A program made the position numbers and the translations under genes. 64,000 nt of DNA from NCBI GenBank assembly GCA_030568195.1, contig JAJLTO010000001.1, forward strand, positions 496,001 to 560,000. The letters run 5' to 3'. This document shows positions 54,666 through 64,000 of this stretch, piece by piece (position 1 is the stretch's first letter; each line of letters opens with the position of its first letter). The notes under the pieces are model-generated. The model had not been told where the DNA came from, did no database searches, and saw nothing but the letters and a program-made list of their open reading frames with translations. Source of the DNA: Dipodascopsis uninucleata var. uninucleata (taxonomy: Eukaryota > Ascomycota > Lipomycetes > Lipomycetales > Lipomycetaceae).

Positions 54666-56249
54666 ATGAGTCAGAGTGAGGTTTTGATGCTCCGCGGTAC
54701 CCTTGAGGGTGAGTATTGATGACATGAGTTGGAAATGGCTAGCAGAAGCTGCAGACTTTTAGATGCCACGACGTACAATTTCTCGACAGACCAATTTTTT
54801 TTATCGGTATCAAATGCTAACATCTTTCATATATAGGCCATGCTGGGTAAGAGTAATTCAGGTTGCTTCAGACTTGTTCTAGTTTGGTGTGCTTTCAAAG
54901 AGCATTGGTTGTACACAGAGGCTGTCTTCTACTCATGAGAAAGTCATCAGGCGAACCAGTTCGATATACATCGCCGAAAGATACGTCAATGGGGCAATTC
55001 GATCGTTCTTCTATTGAGGAAGATATAAGAATACTAACATCATATAATTAATACAGATGGGTTACTTGCCTTTCCACCACTCCCGAAAATCCTGATCTTC
55101 TTTTGTCCGGTTCTCGAGATAAGACTTTGATTGTCTGGCAGCTGTAAGTATAGAAATGTCTGGACTACAATTCAATGCATCGTCATATTAATACGCCAAA
55201 TCTGTTAATAGTACTCGTGATGAGACTGCCTACGGTGTTCCAAAGCGTTCCCTTCACGGACACTCTCACATCGTCCAGGATTGTGTCATCTCATCTGACG
55301 GTCTGTATGCCATCTCTGCCTCATGGGATAAGACCATGCGTCTCTGGGAATTAGAGACTGGTAAGACTTCTAAGCGATTTGTTGGTCACACTGGTGATGT
55401 TTTGTCTGCTTCATTCTCTAGCGACAACCGACAGATCGTTTCTGGTTCCCGTGACCGCACTATTAAGCTCTGGAACATCTTAGGAGAATGCAAATATACT
55501 ATCACAGACAAGGGTCACACTGACTGGGTCTCTTGTACTCGATTCTCACCAAATCCTAACAATGCTATCATTGTATCCGCTGGTTGGGATAAACTTGTCA
55601 AGGTATGCATATTTTTACTTCACTATATATGTTACTCTATTCCATTCATGTGATGCTTTTGCTATATATTTGCTACTTCAGATGGCCTTTTTTAAAGGTC
55701 TATGAGACAAACAACACCGATGCAAACTGATGATAAATTGGAAATTATTATGCATTGTTGATAGAATCGGATGAGCACTCTTTTCTATCTTTGAAAATAT
55801 GCTAGTTCTAACGGGTTATTGTTTAGGTTTGGAATCTTGATGTTGGTGAGCTCCAAACTGATCACATTGGCCATACTGGCTACATTAATGCTTTGACCAT
55901 CTCTCCTGACGGAACCTTGTGTGCTTCTGGCGGTAAAGATGGCTCTACCATGCTATGGGATCTTAATGACTCTAAGCACCTTTACTCCCTTGATGCTGGT
56001 GATGAGATTCATGCTCTTACTTTCTCTCCTAACCGATACTGGTTGTGTGCTGCGACTGCCTCTTCTATTAAGATCTTTGATTTGGAGAAGAAGATGCCGG
56101 TTGATGAGCTCAGACCTGACTTTGTTGAATCTGGATCTAGTAAGGAGCCAGAATGTATCTCCCTCGCTTGGAGTGCTGATGGCCAGAACTTGTTCGCTGG
56201 TTACACTGATAACAAAATTCGTGTCTGGCAAGTTATGCAGAGCAGCTAA
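54666..56249 (+). CDS. ASC1: RACK1 orthologue Asc1, WD-repeat protein of the 40S ribosomal subunit
   Basis: A seven-bladed propeller bound near the mRNA exit of the small subunit, acting in signalling and ribosome quality control. Five exons: 54666-54708, 54837-54846 (only 10 nt), 55057-55143, 55212-55602 and 55827-56249. All junctions are in phase, giving 317 aa, the standard RACK1 length. WD units are clear: [63 protein letters not shown] and [10 protein letters not shown]. The micro-exon supplies GHAG between TLEG and WVTCLS. Intron 2 has ATACTAACATC. Intron 4 (55603-55826) hosts a U24-like snoRNA, as the single ASC1 intron of S. cerevisiae hosts snR24. Identity certain. Confidence 0.97.
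55640..55743 (+). ncRNA. SNR24: Intronic box C/D snoRNA, U24 (snR24)-like
   Basis: Within ASC1 intron 4. A C box GTGATGC (55650-55656) and a D box CTGA (55727-55730) are 70 nt apart, and a TTCCA/TGGAA pair (55640-55644 with 55739-55743), with a short inner pairing, closes a terminal stem. An internal D'-like CAGA (55679-55682) is preceded by ATATTTGCTAC (55666-55676), the U24 guide that pairs with a GTAGCAAATAT stretch of 25S rRNA as I remember it. U24 is intron-hosted in ASC1 in S. cerevisiae. The second guide before the D box (CACCGATGCAAA) differs from the yeast one (CACCAAGATC..), so that half is diverged. Predicted role: 2'-O-methylation of 25S rRNA. Confidence 0.75.
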
Positions 56250-57009
56250 GCTACTGATATCCGCTAGCTTGTTTTGCCTTTGATTTTTTGTTTTGTCTGC
56301 AAATCTGTATGTTGTAGGAGTTAGACGACAAGATCTTTAATACAGTCCGCGAAAAAAGTTTTTATCATGCAACAGATTTGTACTTCAAAAAAATGTTCTT
56401 CGATTTGTACAGATACTTTTATGTTCTAAATAGTATTATTCTTTTTCTTTGAAAAGTATACTGTTATTCATACTTAGATACATACCTTCTAGAGCATTGT
56501 AGTTTCGTGAATTTAATAGTATGTTCGATTGGATAGATCCTACAAACTAGAATTACCCGAATCCTGCGCTATCTGTAATTACCCTTATCCTAACAAAGTA
56601 TACCTAAAATTCACATACAAAAGTTTTGTAAATTATTGCACCTATGATACGAGTCATTGAATTACAAGCGAGTTGTTATAGTAACACCCGAGTAGAGGTT
56701 GTATGAGTGTTTTAGAATACTATTATCTATTTTATAGGAGTTGCTTACCTCAACTTTTTTTTATTGGCATACGCGCATGCTCTCCATACAACGTTTGAAT
56801 ATCTGTCACAGCACTTAAAAAGACATAGATTAAGAGTCTGTGTTCTGTTTGTTTTTTGGACTCAGTGCGATATTCATGGTGAAACTGCGTGCCAGTTAGA
56901 GTGAAAGGTCATCTCTGTCGTTTGTAGTATTAAACTACAATACATCTATCTACTCCGCATATCTTTATTTATATTACTGTCAAATTTACTACAGCTACGG
57001 AATAACAAG
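56250..57009. other. Intergenic region ASC1 / GCS1
   Basis: The ASC1 3' flank, strongly T-rich, followed by the promoter of the Arf-GAP gene. No further structure is seen. Confidence 0.5.
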
Positions 57010-58696
57010 ATGCCGGACTGGTCGGTGGATCCTGACAACCGTCGAAGGCTGATGGAGCTTCAAAAGGAGCAATATAATAAGTCGTGTTTTGACTGCGGTG
57101 CTCCGAGCCCTCAATGGGTATGTAACAATTTTCATGTTCTTAGCGCTTTATTACTTCGCACGTGTGCTTATTTGTTTGATGGAAATTGATGGGGATATAT
57201 GTATATTTGTAGTTATTATCTATTGATCAGAGTATGTGTCGAAGTGAAGTGCAGATTGTATTGTGCAAGTACCCGTCTGTTGATATCAAAGAGAATATCA
57301 TTGTTTAATTCAGGAATGATGTAATAACCAACTGCATGAATTATCTGCTAATACGTTCTATACAGGCATCTCCTAAATTTGGTATTTTTATTTGTCTTGA
57401 CTGTGCTGGACAGCATAGGTAAGTAGTTACAGTATAGAATAAGGAAGCAGCAGGTGAATCGAACTGTGATTACTTCCATAGGTGATCCTGAGGCTTCCGC
57501 CTGGCTTATGAAATATAAAACGTACTATAATATTTTTTTGAGATATTATGCTGATTAAAGATACTTAAATTAACAGAGGATTGGGCGTACATATATCGTT
57601 TATACGCTCCATAACGATGGACCAATTCAAGTCGGATGAGATGCAGCGAATGGAAAAAGGAGGCAATAAAGCGGCAAAGGATTTCTTTGAAGCAGAAGGA
57701 TATAAGCCGTCGATGAGTATAAAGGAAAAGTATAACAGCACTTTTGCTGAAGATTACAAAGATAAGGTATGCCATTACTTCATTATTTATAGTTCGGGAA
57801 ATAGTAGTTACTAAATCGTGTACTCTATGAAGTTGACCGCTACGGTCGAAGGCAAAGAGTGGGTTCGATCGGCAAGACCTAAGAAGACCACCATGTCAAC
57901 TGGAGAATCGCGCACATCTTCGCCTACTGTTGGAATATCTTCTAACAGTTATTCTTCGAATTCGTCTTCGTCAGTTGGCACTGTTAATACTCAAAAGACT
58001 CGTAATGAGGCATATTTTGCGAAGCTTGGAGAAGCTAATGCTAATCGCCCTGATTACTTACCTCCTTCTCAGGGTGGTAAATATGGTGGTTTTGGAAGTA
58101 ATCCAGCTCCATCTTCTTCTAGCTCTTCAGATGCAGGTGGGGTAGCTGTCTCTGTGGATGACTTTACTCGTGATCCCCTGGGCAGTTTGACAAAGGGATT
58201 TAGTTTATTTTCATCTACTGTACAGAAAAATATCGGTCAAGTTAGTGAGACTATAATTAAGCCGAACATTAAGAATCTTGCTGATTCGGATCTTAGTGCT
58301 AATGCACGCAAGGCTATGATGCAATTTGGTCAGAAAATGCAAGAGACTGGTCGATATGGTGTCGAAACCTTTCAGTCGTTTACTTCTGAATCAAGATCCC
58401 AATACCAGAACTATGGCCGATCTAGAAGTGGGCAATATTCATCAATTGCTGCGGAAGATGGAAATGAGAGAAATTTCCGATCGCTATTTGACGATCTTTC
58501 TGTGGGAGAAGAAGATGATATTGAGCAAGCTTTTGGTTTGGCAAAGCCAGCTCAACGCACAAATCTTCCAGGAATTTCTAATGCTAAGAAATCCGCGAAC
58601 TCTTCACCTACGAATTATGGAGGATTTGGAAGTACCACGAGTACTGCATTACCCTCAAAAGCTGAAGATGAATGGGGCTCCGGTTGGGATGAATAA
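57010..58696 (+). CDS. GCS1: Arf GTPase-activating protein Gcs1 (ArfGAP1 family)
   Basis: Stimulates GTP hydrolysis on Arf1 in COPI and trans-Golgi traffic. Exons 57010-57117, 57366-57418, 57577-57766 and 57833-58696 join in phase, giving about 404 aa. The zinc finger is split over exons 1 and 2: CFDCGAPSPQW then ASPKFGIFICLDCAGQHR, a CX2CX16CX2C pattern. The Arg finger lies in the following HRGLGVHISFIRSITMD. SDEMQRMEKGGN and FFEAEGY are typical of the ArfGAP1/Gcs1 branch. The C-terminal half is Ser/Gly-rich, with a likely amphipathic lipid-packing stretch around residues ~225-290, and it ends DEWGSGWDE, an acidic Trp motif found in Gcs1/ArfGAP1 for coat binding. Identity is firm; exon ends come from phase and splice motifs. 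Confidence 0.94.
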
Positions 58697-59192
58697 TTAC
58701 TATATTACTATGTATATTGCTATATGACTAGTGCTCATATATTTTTTATTTGGTTTTGCACGATGTTCTGTCTTATTTTTAGTATTACGCTTATTATATA
58801 TCACTATATCAAAAGATGACCTTTAATGAACATAAAACTATACTATTTATTCGTTGACCTGCTGAGATGTTCTGCATAATGGCGTTGTGTTGCTATGCTA
58901 ACAGATTGCTCTCACGCAGTATTATTAGATGTTTGTAAGATGTCCCGTATGTTAGATCGTTAGTAGGTTTTTGTTGAATTGGTCTAGCAATTCCCAACGG
59001 TATTAACAGAAACAGTGGAAAGTAAATAAGAACATAACGCGTAATTGATGATAATAAGAAGTTTTTTTCCTAGCAAGAGAACAGTAATAGTTTCATTGAT
59101 CAATTATAAGAGTCATAGAGTTATAGAGACCTAAATTTAGGCATAGCACTTAGTGAACTCTCTTCTCTAGTCTTTCTTTTCTATAACTACAG
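58697..59192. other. Intergenic region GCS1 / MTE1-like
   Basis: AT-rich spacer. A TTGATGATAATAAG piece near 59046 resembles a C box but no D box follows. No gene seen. Confidence 0.5.
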
Positions 59193-60770
59193 ATGCCGCA
59201 GAGTCATGCAAGTTCAGTAGCGCGTTATTCTTCAGCGTGTGAAACTCCGAGCAAAGTGAATATATGTCCAGCCTCCAATATTGATAGAGTACCAGAAATG
59301 CTCGTAGATGTTCATGTATACGAAGTGTTGTGGACGCCTGACCTAACAAAGAAGTCAAAAGTTTGGAACGATGGTATAATTTAGCTACCTTTCATCCTTA
59401 TCGGGACTAAATGTGTGTCATCGAGGAGACTGACTGGATTATCGAAATTAGGTATACTCAAACTGCACACTTTTAATAGGCGTGCCATGCTGTATGACAC
59501 TCGAAAGCTTCTCATTGTATGTACCGAATATCACTGATCTGAGAGTTGGAGTCAGGGCAACTAATTCCAATTTACATTCTTTACATTTGATATAGGATAG
59601 CTGTTTTTTGTGCAAAGCTCTAGTGGAGGAAGGCGAGACTATAAAGCTAGATCGACATCTTGTGTCAATAGAATGTTTGATTCAAACTATTAAGCATGAT
59701 ATGGCACTGGCAGTAAAGAAGAGAAAGGTCATATCGGTAAATCCCGAGCTAGGAGAATCACCACTCCCTTCGCCAATAACTGTAAAACAGTCGTCCCCTG
59801 CAGTGCAATCGGTAGTTATTATATTTTACGTATTCTATGAAGATCAAAAGACAAATCGACTAATGTGAAATAGCTCCCTCTCGCGATTTCGAATTATTTG
59901 CCTTCGAATTTAGAGATCGGCAGGAAATCAACTATCAATGCTACCGATGATAGGACGATTTTCCGCGAATGCAAACGAAAAAACGCAAGCCTCGCTTCGT
60001 TACTAGACATAGAGGACGCTAAATTGAGAAATCCTGCTATTCCTTATCAAAATCAGAATTTCAGCAGCATTGGCATGCGAAGGCCATTAATTAGAAGACC
60101 TATCAATTCAGATGCGAAAGGAGATACAGGATCATTCAATGCAAGGCTGTCTTATAAGCAAAATACTACGAACGCCACAAAAGATTTTAGAATATTGCGA
60201 GACAGGAATGTCTCCAACAATATAAATAGTAATTCGAAAATAGCATGTGCTGAAATGAGGTCAGAGCAGAGAAAAGATAAAGAAGAAACCAAGCAGAATT
60301 CAGCACTACTCGCAGACTATGTTGCAAGTATTGAAATTGACTATTCATTGAATGACGAGCCAGAGCACGACTTTCAGAGTAAGTCAAGTGATGTACAAGT
60401 TAATGATGCCAATAAAATATACAGATCCTCAGATAAAGAATTTGATTGCTTTAGTGCAGAGGTTGAAACTTTAGAACTTCAAAAGCTTTCACAGAATGAT
60501 TTTGGATGTTGGCGACTAGAATCTAACGCTATGGAAAGAAAAGACGCCGCCCAAATATATGTTCACGAAGATAACGATAATAATGATCATGTTTCCAGCA
60601 ATATAGAAGCAGTCAATGCAGTCAACGACCAAATTCGAACTAACGAACTAGCTAGCATGGTACTCCCGTCTGTTCAAAGATCCATCATTATAATAAATGA
60701 TAGCCCGCCATCGAGACGAAAGTTACTTTGCATTTCTAACCATAAATCTCATAGTAAGCAAGCTGGATGA
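59193..60770 (+). CDS. MTE1: Mte1/Dbl2/ZGRF1-type protein (DUF2439), recombination and telomere factor
   Basis: Members bind D-loops and recruit or assist the Mph1/Fml1/FANCM helicase in homologous recombination. Four exons in phase: 59193-59373, 59452-59516, 59596-59811 and 59874-60770, giving about 452 aa. The DUF2439 domain is only visible after splicing: DVHVYEVLWTPDLTKKSKVW, then NDGILKLHTFNRRAMLYD, then DSCFLCKALVEEGETIKLD (residues ~38-110). The K-x-W-x-D-G-x-L-x-x-H-x-x-N-R pattern is the family hallmark. The remaining ~330 residues are polar and probably disordered, with clusters of Ser, Asn and acidic residues. Introns are 78, 79 and 62 nt; the last has a GACTAATG branch. Family placement is good, exact orthology inferred. 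Confidence 0.8.
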
Positions 60771-61222
60771 TTTGCGATTACTGTATTCCGGTATAAGTTA
60801 TATGTATTTTTTACGAACTTAGCGAATGTGATATTGGTGTACACTATCAGCTTGTGCGGGTTTTTTACGTCGGCTCTTTTTAATCTCTTTAAATCAGATC
60901 CTAAATTACTATACATCAGTACTTGAGTAATTGCCACAGCCTCTATTACAACTTATTGATGGTCTCTTATTCTATTGTTGTTTCGTTTTTCTAATATTTC
61001 CTCAGGCTAGTTACGCGTTGAAGCTTGGAACATGACGAGCTATGGTTGCTACCCCTCACTTAATATTAAACGATCGTGATGAATTCCAAGACAAACAGCG
61101 ACACCAACAAATATATATATCAGCTATTCCAGTTCTCGTTGTATTCTATATATTTTCGATATAATCTTTCACGGAACCTAATTAGCTTCTCAGAGAGAAA
61201 AATCGTCAAGGCAAGGCATACA
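60771..61222. other. Intergenic region
   Basis: AT-rich spacer between MTE1-like and the small mitochondrial gene. Short in-frame ATGs at 61076 and after precede the chosen start at 61223. Nothing else stands out. Confidence 0.5.
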
Positions 61223-61572
61223 ATGAGATTCACTAGATTTCTTAAATACTCCATAGCTGCACCCAACGTTCAGGTACTGCGTCAGTCAGGTGGATCATTT
61301 GCTACGCAGAAACCATTGGTGAGAAGCGTACAAGCATACAATATGACCCCGGATTCTGAACTCTCTTACTTGTTCAAGCTGACTGCGGGCTGGTCTTTCA
61401 TGGTTTTTGGCGTGTTTGGTTGGACTTTGCTTGTCAAAGAGTAAGTGATTGTTCATTGATAAGATAATACTATCATCGTATAGTGTCTGATTCAATAGTA
61501 CTTAATGCTTATGTTTCTAACGGCATGAAATATAGATTTTCTCTTGAACGCGCTCGCCGCTCGGTGATTTAA
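61223..61572 (+). CDS. Small predicted mitochondrial single-span membrane protein, 84 aa
   Basis: Exons 61223-61440 and 61536-61572 join in phase across a 95-nt intron with a GTAAGT donor. The start ATG gives MRFTRFLKYSIAAPNVQVL, Arg/Ser-rich and free of acidic residues, a typical mitochondrial presequence. A mature part begins near SVQAYNMTPDSELSY and has one hydrophobic span, LTAGWSFMVFGVFGWTLLV (~51-69), then a short basic tail, KEFSLERARRSVI. Size and layout resemble accessory subunits of respiratory complexes (I, III or IV), but I do not recognise which. An in-frame ATG at 61076 would extend the N-terminus by 49 residues and is less likely because it hides the presequence. Confidence 0.72.
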
Positions 61573-62603
61573 ATCCGATGAGTGATTATAGATAGTAATA
61601 TGAGGTACTAGTTCTGATGTTTGATGTACGATTTCACATCGATACTATCTTATGTAAACTTGAGAATTAATTGCGAAACTTTGGGTCGCAACGAACTGGT
61701 GAAAGTTCTGTGTACACATACTTTCTCATTGAATGCTTTATGGAAATTATATACTACACTATGGAATTAACAAAAATAAAAAATTGAATAATATTGATCT
61801 TCTACACATCAAATAATTTATATAAACTGCTATCTAAAACAGTATGTAACCAAGCGCAAACCAACGCTCTTCTTCTCTGTACTCATTAATTGAGATAAAA
61901 CAAGAATATACTCTAGTCTGGTTATATCAGGCTACTGGATGGAAATGTTTATGAAATATTTTGAGATCGAACTGCAATAGTCTTCTTGCGGCTCTCGGTT
62001 ATGGTCGGTGGAGCGGCTTGGGTTGCCTCTCAGAAACCCTCAGCATACCAACATCTGAAATAAGCTTGTAGAACCGTACCGTTATAAAGAGCATTTATCT
62101 CACAAAATTTTCATAGTTTATCAATCAATATATTAGATATTATACACGTTTAATAGACATTCTTGTGTCTAGGGAAGAAATAGATACATATATTTCATTT
62201 GAGCATTGATACTTACTGACGATAACTTGAAGGTGTCGATAATATTTTAATTGCTTAATTGGCCGTTTTAATTCCATTAGGGCATTAATCTTATATGGCC
62301 TGTGAGACATTCGACCTTCTATACAGCAGTGATTAAATAATTATCGATAAGAAAGTAGTCGTTAATAAATGTTTTAGAATCATAACATACAATATTAGTG
62401 CTCATCTGAAGTTATAAAAGTACTATAGTTTTGTTCTGTGCATTTAGCCATAGTCAATAGATTGTGGATATCTTTATTTTACGCCTTTCATTACTGAAAG
62501 ACTCAATCATCAGCCTTTCAGTGGACATAAACATTTACAGATATACAGATAGAGCGCATAAGATCCATATTAAATTATCAATATCAGCGTTAACATCGTG
62601 AAA
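61573..62603. other. Intergenic region upstream of the PQ-loop transporter
   Basis: About 1.0 kb of AT-rich sequence with no convincing ORF or RNA gene. Confidence 0.5.
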
Positions 62604-63917
62604 ATGAGCGACTTAGATCTAGCGTATGGCTGTCCTGCTCGCAACCGGCTTGGTCTTCCGGTTGTAGAGTGGATCGCCAGAGTTTCAGGAACTTGCATGT
62701 ATGGAGAGATGGGCGAAGCGTCCTATATATTTGGTATGTACATTATTATCGCAGAAATATCAAAGTAACACTTAGAATTTTGAAAGGTAGCTCTGCTAAT
62801 GTTGATTGATGTATAGGTTATTTGTCTCTGTTCTCATGGCTGTGGGCGCAGCTTCCTCAAGTCATAAAGAATTACAGGAATCACTCAGTGGAAGGACTCT
62901 CATGGTTTTTTCTCTTTAACTGGTTCCTTGGTGATTTCACTAATTTGATTGGCTGCATTCTGACTCATCAGGTATACTCTTTTTAGATAGCCTTGGCAAT
63001 AAAGCTAATGTTTGATTTTGGATATTAATATGTTTTGTTTTGTATAGCTGCCATTTCAGAAATTGTTAGCAACATACTATCTTACCATAGATGTGATTCT
63101 TTGCTCGCAATATGTATACTATACTCGCATAAAACATAGAACTTACTACGTTCTTTTGTCTCCTGAAGAGTCTGCAACACCAACGTCTTCTCATTCCTCT
63201 AGATCTCAAGAGACTATAAGATCAAGTGGGCGACGACGAGCTAATGTCATGCTGTCTCTGGCAGCACTAGTTACTTTAGCTGGTGCAATGTCACTTCCTA
63301 CGGCAAATAATCGTGAACTGGTTGCAATGAAAGTACCCGAGGTCTCGGTGGTTATGGTAGATGGGAGGTTGGCTACTTTCAGGAACTGGTTTTCATCTGT
63401 CAATGGCGAATTCATTGGTCAGATCTTCGCATGGATTTGCACTTGCATGTATCTAACCAGTAGGATCCCTCAGATTATCAAAAACATTCAAAGGCAGTCA
63501 ACTTCAGGCCTCTCTATCTTGCTCTTCATTTCTGCCTTTTTAGGAAATGTTTTTTATACTTTTTCTATTCTAACGAATTCTGCAACACTGGATGGACAAG
63601 TAATGGAAGATGACGTCGAGAAGCATAGCGAGAGACACAGATTTCTTGTAGAGGAATTGCCATATATTTTAGGTTCTGCTGGAACAGTAGGATTCGATAT
63701 GACCATTTTCTGTCAATGGGTCTACTATGGAGAAGGGAAGCTTTGGTTTTATAACGCCTACTACGGCAAGAAGGCTTGGGAACTGATAGATGAGAGCGAC
63801 AGTGCGGCGTCTCAAAGTTTGATAAGTAATGACGACTTTGATAGTGATGCTCACTCAGGAGAAATGGAGCCTATGATATCAACTGATACAGGCATTGCGA
63901 GTCAACAAATGAAATAA
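62604..63917 (+). CDS. PQ-loop vacuolar cationic amino-acid transporter (Ypq family)
   Basis: Members export Lys/Arg/His from the vacuole or lysosome (Ypq1-3, animal PQLC2). Exons 62604-62733, 62817-62971 and 63048-63917 are in phase, giving 384 aa; Ypq1 is 308. Seven membrane segments are expected. The two PQ-loop motifs are WLWAQLPQVIKNYRNHSVEG (~50-68, in exon 2) and YLTSRIPQIIKNIQRQSTSG (~235-255). SWFFLFNWFLGDFTNLIG follows the first, as in Ypq proteins. A ~100-residue loop between the halves is Ser/Arg-rich, and the acidic C-terminus includes SDSAASQSLISNDDFDSD; such loops carry the Ssh4/Rsp5 and AP-3 signals in Ypq1. Introns are 83 and 76 nt with GTATGT/GTATAC donors. Which Ypq paralogue it is cannot be told. 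Confidence 0.88.
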
Positions 63918-64000
63918 AAAATTTTAAATATTTTTGGATGGTTTGGTTTAGACAGTTCACTATTTTGCTTTAATATCATATGTGGTTTTATTATCGACGT

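Noticed and set aside
54863-55051. 62-codon open frame inside ASC1 intron 2
   Set aside because: It lies wholly within an intron with good splice sites and TACTAAC, and has no homology that I recognise.
57419-57576. Structured element or tRNA-like sequence (AATCGAACTG) in GCS1 intron 2
   Set aside because: The T-stem bases do not pair. The CTGA downstream lacks a matching C box and closing stem.
1-64000. Transposons, virus-like elements, CRISPR arrays, biosynthetic cluster
   Set aside because: No reverse transcriptase, integrase, transposase or capsid-like reading frames, no long terminal or inverted repeats, and no cluster of enzyme genes were seen.

Overview
The window is nuclear DNA of an ascomycete yeast, most likely an early-branching, intron-rich member of Saccharomycotina. 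Three things support this. Most genes are split by short GT..AG introns, many of only 58-70 nt, often with a hemiascomycete-type TACTAAC branch site (for example in the introns at 22-78, 1294-1356, 4967-5019, 34891-35061 and 54847-55056). The gene set is yeast-like: SCH9, POB3, ASC1, RSR1, PNS1, a PCA1-type pump, HFD1, a PAR32-type protein and an MTE1/Dbl2 homologue, together with a Tudor-SN gene that S. cerevisiae lacks. CTG encodes Leu at conserved positions (the RSR1 P-loop region, the HNT2 core), so this is not a CUG-Ser yeast. The DNA is AT-rich, with long intergenic spacers. I cannot name the species.

Layout. 0-6.5 kb: 3' end of a membrane-protein gene, a split Zip3/RNF212-type meiotic RING gene, mitochondrial Met-tRNA formyltransferase (-) and the FACT subunit POB3 (-). 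6.5-14.3 kb: Mup1-type amino-acid permease (+), PNS1 (-), SCH9 kinase (-). 15-19 kb: HNT2/FHIT in five exons (+) and a ferric-reductase-like protein (-). 18.9-22.5 kb is a gene-poor spacer. 22.5-28.7 kb: a Cys-rich PCA1-like P1B-ATPase (-), a hypothetical protein (+) and RSR1/BUD1 (-). 28.7-32.7 kb is a second gene-poor spacer. 32.7-39 kb: C2H2 factor (-), Tudor-SN (+), SOD1 (-). 40.5-54 kb: a very large Rho-GEF of the ROM2 class, an OCH1-like mannosyltransferase, ARP1 (all +), a PAR32-like protein (-) and HFD1 (+). 54.6-64 kb: ASC1/RACK1 with an intronic U24-like snoRNA, an Arf-GAP (GCS1), MTE1-like, a small predicted mitochondrial protein and a PQ-loop vacuolar transporter (all +).

This is an ordinary chromosomal housekeeping segment. 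I see no transposon, virus-like element, CRISPR array, rRNA or convincing tRNA. A loose theme is nutrient and TORC1 signalling (SCH9, PAR32-like, amino-acid permease, PQ-loop exporter) and cell polarity or wall control (RSR1, Rho-GEF, mannosyltransferase), but the genes are not organised as a cluster. The observations most worth checking are the ASC1-hosted snoRNA, the micro-exons in ASC1 and RSR1, the non-canonical last intron (or frameshift) in the Zip3-like gene, a possible in-frame N-terminal extension of POB3, the doublet-cysteine repeats of the metal ATPase, and a coding-like island in the 18.9-22.5 kb spacer.
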